Under the pieces are notes generated by a model. It had not been told where the DNA came from and made no database searches. It saw only the letters and a program-made list of their open reading frames with translations. Below, one piece after another: positions 59,683-64,000 of a stretch of DNA of 64,000 bases. The stretch is from assembly GCA_033344815.1 (NCBI GenBank), contig JAWPMR010000001.1:3892136-3956135 (forward strand), read 5' to 3'. Positions within the stretch are counted from its first letter, which is position 1; each line of letters starts with the position of its first letter. The translations under genes were made by a program, and so were the position numbers. The stretch is from Paracoccaceae bacterium. GTDB lineage: Bacteria > Pseudomonadota > Alphaproteobacteria > Rhodobacterales > Rhodobacteraceae.

Positions 59683-60444
59683 ATGACCCCTAAGATCGCA
59701 TTTACCGCCAGCCGCGCCGAGGTGGCGCAGACGGCGCGTGCCGCATTGATCACGCGCTATGGAAATGTGCCACTTGAAGACGCAGACATTATTGTTGCTC
59801 TGGGGGGTGATGGTTTCATGCTGCAAACTTTGCATGATGTAGAAAACTTGAAAAAACCAGTTTATGGTATGAACCGAGGTACCATCGGGTTTTTGATGAA
59901 TACCTATTCAGAAACGGATTTGCCGGAAAGACTTCAAGCCGCCGAGGAGGCGGGGCTCAACCCTCTCAGTATGACAGCAACCCGGACAGATGGATCTGTG
60001 ACTCAAGCGCTCGCCATAAACGAGGTCTCTTTGTTGCGCGCAGGTCCACAGGCGGCGAAGCTGAAAATTACCGTAGATGGGCGGTTGCGGATGCAGGAAC
60101 TGGTCTGTGACGGCGCGTTGGTCAGCACACCTGCCGGGTCGACGGCCTATAATTATTCAGCGCATGGCCCGATTATTCCCATTGGTTCGGAAGTGTTGGC
60201 GCTCACGGCCATGAGCGCTTTTCGCCCACGCCGCTGGCGTGGCGCCTTACTGCCGAAAAAGGCTGTGGTACGCTTTGACGTGCTGGAGGCGGAAAAGCGC
60301 CCCGTTATGGCTGAAGCCGATGCCAATTCGGTGATGGGGGTGACAAGCGTGGAAATCAGGTCAGATCCAAGTACGGTGCACCGTATTTTGTTCGATCCCG
60401 GTCATGGGCTTGAAGAACGCTTGATCAACGAGCAGTTTACGTGA
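59683..60444 (+). CDS. nadK: NAD kinase
   Basis: This protein of 253 residues phosphorylates NAD to NADP in the cytoplasm. Diagnostic motifs are the catalytic LGGDGFML, the NRGTIGFLMN loop, the conserved NEVSLLR, and DGALVSTPAGSTAYNYSAHG, the substrate-binding heart of the family. The frame opens at 59647, but ATG 59683 matches the usual alphaproteobacterial N-terminus (MTPKIAFTASRAE). Its last bases overlap the next gene as GTGA, so the two are co-transcribed and probably coupled, linking NADP supply with the reductase-like protein downstream. Confidence 0.95.
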   Translation: MTPKIAFTASRAEVAQTARAALITRYGNVPLEDADIIVALGGDGFMLQTLHDVENLKKPVYGMNRGTIGFLMNTYSETDLPERLQAAEEAGLNPLSMTATRTDGSVTQALAINEVSLLRAGPQAAKLKITVDGRLRMQELVCDGALVSTPAGSTAYNYSAHGPIIPIGSEVLALTAMSAFRPRRWRGALLPKKAVVRFDVLEAEKRPVMAEADANSVMGVTSVEIRSDPSTVHRILFDPGHGLEERLINEQFT

Positions 60445-61649
60445 TCCAGACGCCCGCCATTGGACCCGCCGAACCGCGCGGGCTTTGCACGGATTGTGGC
60501 GTATCGCGGATGAAAGACGCCAAAGCCTGCGGACGGGCTTGTCAGTTCATTGCGCCGGATTACCCGCGTTTTGAAACCCAGGTGCACGGGCGCGCCCGAC
60601 GACATGGGGACGAGACGTTCTTTGGACCTTTTCAGGCTATGTACCGCGCCGAGATGATCGCGCCCAAACCTGGCGCGCAATGGACCGGCATCACGACTTC
60701 GCTGGGCGCGCGGTTGTTGGAAACCAAAGAGGTTGAGGCCGTTTTGACCATGGTGCCGGACCCGGCAGACGTCTGGCGGCCCAAACCGGCGCTGATCACC
60801 GAACCGCAGGACATGGCCAAGGCGCGCGGCATGCGCATGGGATACGCGCCATTACTGGCACTTCTTGAAACGGCGCAGGCGCAGGGGCTAACACGTCTGG
60901 CTGTGATCGGAATCCCTTGTCAGATTTACGCCCTGCGTGCTTTGGAAGCCGACCTCGGCTTGGACCGGCTTTTCGTGATCGGGACGCCCTGCTCGGACAA
61001 CACCACAACCGAAAATTTTCACCACTTTCTCGGCTTGTTGGAAGAAGACCCTGCTTCAATAACATATCTGGAATTTCGCACTGATTTCAAAGTCGAACTG
61101 CGCTATTTGGATGGTCGGACGCGCCTGATCCCCTTTTTGTCGCTGCCCATTTCAGACCTGCCCCGTGATTTCTTTCCACTGACCTGCCGCAGCTGTGTGG
61201 ATTACACCAATGCATTGGCAGATATTACTGTTGGCTATATGGGAGGGCAGGGGGAACAATGGCTTATCGTGCGCAACGCGCGCGGTGCGCAGATGCTTGA
61301 AACCCTCGCAGGCGATATCAGACTGAGTGCGCTGGGCACAGCCGGCAAGCGCGCAGGCGCAGTACGCGGATTTGTTGCCAATACCGAAAGAGCGGCCGGC
61401 GGCCTGCCTTTGCGCCGGATGCCCGACTGGTTGCGCCCAATTGTCAGTTGGCTACAACCGCGTGTGGGTCCGCGTGGGCTTGAGTTTGCGCGCGCACGTC
61501 TGGAGATGAAGGCCGCCGAAGCGATCCTGCATTTGCGACGCGAAGCCCCGGCCAAGATGAAGAATATGATCCCCCAACATGTTTGGGCTATCGCAAAACC
61601 ATATGGATTAACGCCCCAAACCGGCGAAAACGATCAGAAAAAGAAATAA
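60441..61649 (+). CDS. BciB/FrhB-type ferredoxin-dependent reductase-like protein
   Basis: This protein of 402 residues belongs to the F420-hydrogenase beta-subunit family and resembles BciB, the 8-vinyl reductase of divinyl (proto)chlorophyllide. It has an N-terminal cysteine cluster (CTDCG, then CGRAC), VHGRARR, GAQWTGITTSLGARLL, IGIPCQIYALRAL, IGTPCSDNTT, and CRSCVDYTNALADITVGYMG. The cysteines would hold iron-sulphur clusters and a flavin is expected. The GTG start overlaps nadK by 4 bases. In phototrophic roseobacters this could be a bacteriochlorophyll enzyme, but no photosynthesis gene is in the window. Non-phototrophic relatives carry similar proteins of unknown role, so the substrate is left open. 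Confidence 0.75.
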   Translation: MIQTPAIGPAEPRGLCTDCGVSRMKDAKACGRACQFIAPDYPRFETQVHGRARRHGDETFFGPFQAMYRAEMIAPKPGAQWTGITTSLGARLLETKEVEAVLTMVPDPADVWRPKPALITEPQDMAKARGMRMGYAPLLALLETAQAQGLTRLAVIGIPCQIYALRALEADLGLDRLFVIGTPCSDNTTTENFHHFLGLLEEDPASITYLEFRTDFKVELRYLDGRTRLIPFLSLPISDLPRDFFPLTCRSCVDYTNALADITVGYMGGQGEQWLIVRNARGAQMLETLAGDIRLSALGTAGKRAGAVRGFVANTERAAGGLPLRRMPDWLRPIVSWLQPRVGPRGLEFARARLEMKAAEAILHLRREAPAKMKNMIPQHVWAIAKPYGLTPQTGENDQKKK

Positions 61650-61669
61650 GCTTCGAACCCGCGCCGCCC

Positions 61670-62224
61670 TTAACCTTGCGGCGCCAGATACGCGCGCACG
61701 ATCTCGGCCGTGCGATCGGTATCCAGAATAGGTGGCAAGAGCGTCAGCATTTCCCCTGACGCGTCGAGCAAATGCACAAAGCTGCCATGCGAGTAGATCC
61801 ATCCGTATTCCGGATCCTGAAAAAGCGGTTCGACTTCAACGGAAAAAGCATCATAGGCCGTTTGCAACGCGTTCTCATCCCCAGTCAAGCCGATGAAGTC
61901 TTCGTGAACAACGGCCAAAGGCGCACCCATTGTCTCTACGCGGTCCTGATCCGGCGCGACGGTGATCATAACCGGAGTGATCGAAATTCCTTCGGCGTTC
62001 AATATGTCCACAACATCCGCCATGAGGGGCAGGGCCGCTGAACAGATATTCTGGCAGTTTGCATAGCCAAAAAACAAAAGCTGCGCGCGGCCATCTGGGT
62101 CAGCCTGTGTGCGCGTGTCGCCGTATTGATCCACCAGTGCGTACGGTCCACCGAGGTCAAAAGGTAGTGGGTTTTCAGCCTGGGCTGTTCCTGCGACTAG
62201 AAAAACCAGTGCTGCGCGCCACAT
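61670..62224 (-). CDS. SCO1/SenC-family copper chaperone-like protein
   Basis: This periplasmic thioredoxin-fold protein of 184 residues has a Sec signal peptide (WRAALVFLVAGTAQA). The copper-binding pair Cys57 and Cys61 (NCQNICS) and the distant His146 (YSHGSFVH) match SCO proteins that deliver copper to the Cu-A site of cytochrome c oxidase or act as thiol reductases. Length is normal. ATG 62224 overlaps the previous stop as TGATG, with a TTG one codon earlier. It is the last of three genes that all encode secreted proteins, and it converges on the bciB-like gene; an inverted repeat GCGCCGC (61661-61684) spans the junction. Confidence 0.88.
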   Translation of the reverse strand: MWRAALVFLVAGTAQAENPLPFDLGGPYALVDQYGDTRTQADPDGRAQLLFFGYANCQNICSAALPLMADVVDILNAEGISITPVMITVAPDQDRVETMGAPLAVVHEDFIGLTGDENALQTAYDAFSVEVEPLFQDPEYGWIYSHGSFVHLLDASGEMLTLLPPILDTDRTAEIVRAYLAPQG

Positions 62225-62787
62225 CAAAAATTCTCTTCTGCATATGTGTCGTCGGCCTCAAGGCCCAAGCCCAAATATCCTTCTGAGGCAATGATGGATT
62301 TGATACGCGGATCGCGGCGAAACCAGGGACCTTTGCCTTTGGCCTCAGGATATTTAGCAGCCCATTTTTTGGTCCAGCTGTTTGCCTTGATCCAATCCGC
62401 ATCACCTGACTTGATGCGTTGTACCAGATAGATGTTGGACGCGCCGACGTCTTCGTCCTCGATCATCAGGCCATCCACCTCGATCACCTGATTGCAATAG
62501 GGGGCGAGTTCTTCGGCAGCACCGGTAAACGCCGCTTGACTGTTTTTCATGGCCAGCACCATGACATCGTCAGCCGTTCGGATCAGACCGAGCTGGCGCT
62601 TACCCTGCCCACAATTTGCAGCGCAGTCGCCGGTCAGTTCACACAGCACATCGACGACCTTGGCTTTAAAGCGCGCGGGAACTTCTCCATAGAGGTTCCA
62701 AGATTTAGCCTCTGAGGTTTCGGAAAAGTCCTGTGCGGCGAGCGGGCTGGCCATGAGAGCCAGTATCAAGATCAGTTTCCGCATCAT
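62224..62787 (-). CDS. secreted protein of unknown function
   Basis: This protein of 187 residues has a signal peptide (KLILILALMASPLAAQDF). The mature part contains CELTGDCAANCGQGKRQLGL, a cluster of three cysteines within twelve residues, and a fourth cysteine further on (LAPYCNQVI). The later stretch WTKKWAAKYPEAKGKGPWFR is rich in Trp, Lys and Pro. I do not recognise a domain. The gene overlaps its neighbours by 4 bases and 1 base, in an operon with a SCO-like copper protein, so a periplasmic metal or thiol function is plausible. Similar genes occur beside SCO genes in roseobacters, as far as I recall. Confidence 0.75.
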   Translation of the reverse strand: MMRKLILILALMASPLAAQDFSETSEAKSWNLYGEVPARFKAKVVDVLCELTGDCAANCGQGKRQLGLIRTADDVMVLAMKNSQAAFTGAAEELAPYCNQVIEVDGLMIEDEDVGASNIYLVQRIKSGDADWIKANSWTKKWAAKYPEAKGKGPWFRRDPRIKSIIASEGYLGLGLEADDTYAEENF

Positions 62788-63230
62788 TTCGGCTCCGGGA
62801 ATGAAAACGAGGGGATTGTGCCATAGTCTTCATGGGTTGGATTTACGATATCCATATCGCTGACCACCTCATTGACCACCAGATATTTTAGGCCATCGCG
62901 TTCATAGAGCATGGCATCGGCTGTGACCGTATGGGCGGCAAGGCTCAGTTGCGTATCTCCGCTTGCAGACTCAGCATCCTGCGCAATTTTGAGCACGGTA
63001 TAGACGGTGCCGTCTTCCGCCAGCAACCCCACTGGAATGCCACCGGCCGAACACCAAAGCGCGCACGTATGATGACCAGACCCAACAACAGCATCTGGCC
63101 CCCCCATGACACCGGAGTAATAACACCACGTGTCGATGATCTCACCTGTGACCTGAATACGGGTGCCTTCGCTGGCGGCCCATCCGGGCAGGGCAAGACA
63201 GGTTAACACTAGGGATAGAATGCTTCGCAC
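62784..63230 (-). CDS. secreted protein of unknown function
   Basis: This protein of 148 residues starts at GTG 63230, with GGAGG 7 bases upstream; the open frame begins further back without a site. A signal peptide (SILSLVLTCLALPGWA) is followed by a mature part with VTGEIIDTWCYYSGVMGG and GSGHHTCALWCSAGGIP. The Cys, His-His and Cys-x-x-x-Cys arrangement suggests a metal or heme site. It is the first of the SCO operon, overlapping the next gene as ATGA. No known family is recognised; the context points to copper handling or oxidase assembly in the periplasm. Confidence 0.75.
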   Translation of the reverse strand: MRSILSLVLTCLALPGWAASEGTRIQVTGEIIDTWCYYSGVMGGPDAVVGSGHHTCALWCSAGGIPVGLLAEDGTVYTVLKIAQDAESASGDTQLSLAAHTVTADAMLYERDGLKYLVVNEVVSDMDIVNPTHEDYGTIPSFSFPEPK

Positions 63231-63412
63231 TTCACAACCTCCATCTGGGTGGCACAAGCCTAGGCGGGCTTGTCGGCGCAATCAATGCGCCTTCGAGCCC
63301 GCACTGATCACTTTTTTACGGAACCTTTCGCATTTAGCTGGCGTTAACCCCGCAAGAACACGTGAAACACATGTGTTTGGTTCAATGAGATCAACTTGCG
63401 AAGGAGAGACCA

Positions 63413-63622
63413 ATGAACTGGGACGTAATTAAAGGCAACTGGAAGCAAATGTCCGGCCAAATTCAATCCAAATGGGGCGAATTGACCGACGACGAACTTG
63501 ATCAGGTCGAGGGCGACCGCGAGCAGCTTGTGGGCCTCATTCAAGAGCGCTACGGCATTGCCAAAGACGAAGCGGAGCGGCAGATCGACAGTTTTGTTGC
63601 AGAGGCTAAATCGGCCGCTTGA
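63413..63622 (+). CDS. CsbD-family stress protein
   Basis: This small acidic protein of 69 residues matches the CsbD family over its whole length: it opens [20 protein letters not shown], then has [20 protein letters not shown] and [16 protein letters not shown]. Members are abundant, stress-induced soluble helical-bundle proteins of unclear biochemical role. ATG 63413 has the strong site AAGGAGAG 5-12 bases upstream. The gene stands alone with its own terminator. A general stress promoter upstream is likely, but I could not single one out. Confidence 0.93.
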   Translation: MNWDVIKGNWKQMSGQIQSKWGELTDDELDQVEGDREQLVGLIQERYGIAKDEAERQIDSFVAEAKSAA

Positions 63623-63650
63623 ACGATATCGGAGCGACTGATTTTCAAAG

Positions 63651-63682
63651 GGCGGTTCCCAATCACGGGAGCCGCCTTTTTT
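63651..63682 (+). terminator. intrinsic terminator after the CsbD gene
   Basis: GGCGGTTCCC (63651-63660) pairs with GGGAGCCGCC (63667-63676), one G-U pair included, across a 6-base loop. It is followed by six T residues. Confidence 0.9.
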
Positions 63683-64000
63683 ATGCCAAATAGTCACCGA
63701 TACCGGAAATCGAGATCAATTGAAGTGCCCGACACTTACAGACCAGACAAATGAAAACCTGATCCCGGCGCAAAAGAATTGTGGGTCAAGATTTACCTGG
63801 CGTGGGCGCTGAACCTCGCCCGAAATTGAGTTACCCGCTGGGGGCAAGAAGCACTTAGCTTTTCTTGTTGAGGTTTGAAAAGTAACTGTCTCGTTCAGCC
63901 CCATTGCGACAAGCATGGGCTCAATAACCACGAATTCGGCAAAGGAAAAAGTGAAACACCGGCCCACTGCTTCTGGTCGATCAGTTTGATTTATAGAGAT
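63683..64000. other. terminal region without recognised gene
   Basis: A minus-strand frame of 83 codons (63716-63967) has no known motif and no clear ribosome site. Nothing else is supported before the window ends. Confidence 0.45.

Noticed and set aside
61661-61684. GC-rich inverted repeat as a terminator between convergent genes
   Set aside because: It lies partly inside the coding end of the SCO gene and has no T-run on either side.
63716-63967. 83-codon minus-strand frame near the window end
   Set aside because: It has no ribosome site and no similarity I recognise; it could be chance.

Overview
The window looks like chromosomal DNA of a Roseobacter-clade alphaproteobacterium (Rhodobacteraceae). 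Three things point there: a VPLPA-CTERM surface protein, a BCCT/MttB/enolase quaternary-amine operon of a kind common in marine roseobacters, and the gene set and moderately high G+C. The assignment is inference from gene content.

Layout. (1) 1-2950: the end of a PLP-dependent threonine dehydratase-like gene, coupled to a TPP-dependent AceE/transketolase-like E1 gene. (2) 3363-8259: two family-2 glycosyltransferases and an O-antigen flippase-like membrane protein, which form a small polysaccharide locus scarred by an IS3-type transposase remnant. (3) 8260-11000: a gene desert holding a broken IS110-family transposase and an 18-bp perfect palindrome. (4) 11088-39421: the centrepiece. In order, it has an HlyC-type lysine acyltransferase, an Imm11-like protein, a single 24-kb gene for an 8002-residue RTX protein, a type I secretion ABC transporter and its HlyD-type adaptor. 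The giant protein has a helical N-terminus with a hydrophobic segment, an FrpC-like Asp-Pro self-processing module, about 23 RTX/HCBP-like modules, two long runs of cadherin-like/Ig-like repeats, a mid-protein RTX block and a C-terminal RTX secretion region. (5) 40057-44459: a VPLPA-CTERM protein, a methyl-accepting chemotaxis protein and CheW. (6) 45980-55813: an eight-gene minus-strand operon led by a GntR regulator with its own operator. It encodes a DapA-family lyase, aldehyde dehydrogenase, MttB-family methyltransferase, FAD oxidoreductase, BCCT transporter, an enolase-superfamily enzyme resembling hydroxyproline-betaine epimerase, and an SDR. (7) 55850-58168: a second desert with a decayed RTX fragment. 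(8) 58169-63622: housekeeping and envelope genes: glyA, nadK with a BciB-like reductase, a SCO operon with two secreted proteins of unknown function, and a CsbD protein.

The most unusual system is region 4. It joins parts of pore-forming RTX toxins (acyltransferase, hydrophobic segment, FrpC-type cleavage/cross-linking module) to the architecture of giant biofilm adhesins, with a polymorphic-toxin-type immunity protein in the same operon. A plausible reading is that the acylated N-terminal ~773 residues are released from, or transferred by, the adhesin-like remainder after secretion. That reading is a hypothesis from domain order, not something the sequence proves. Region 6 reads as an import-and-degrade operon for a betaine, most likely hydroxyproline betaine, ending in 2-oxoglutarate. 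The substrate is inferred.
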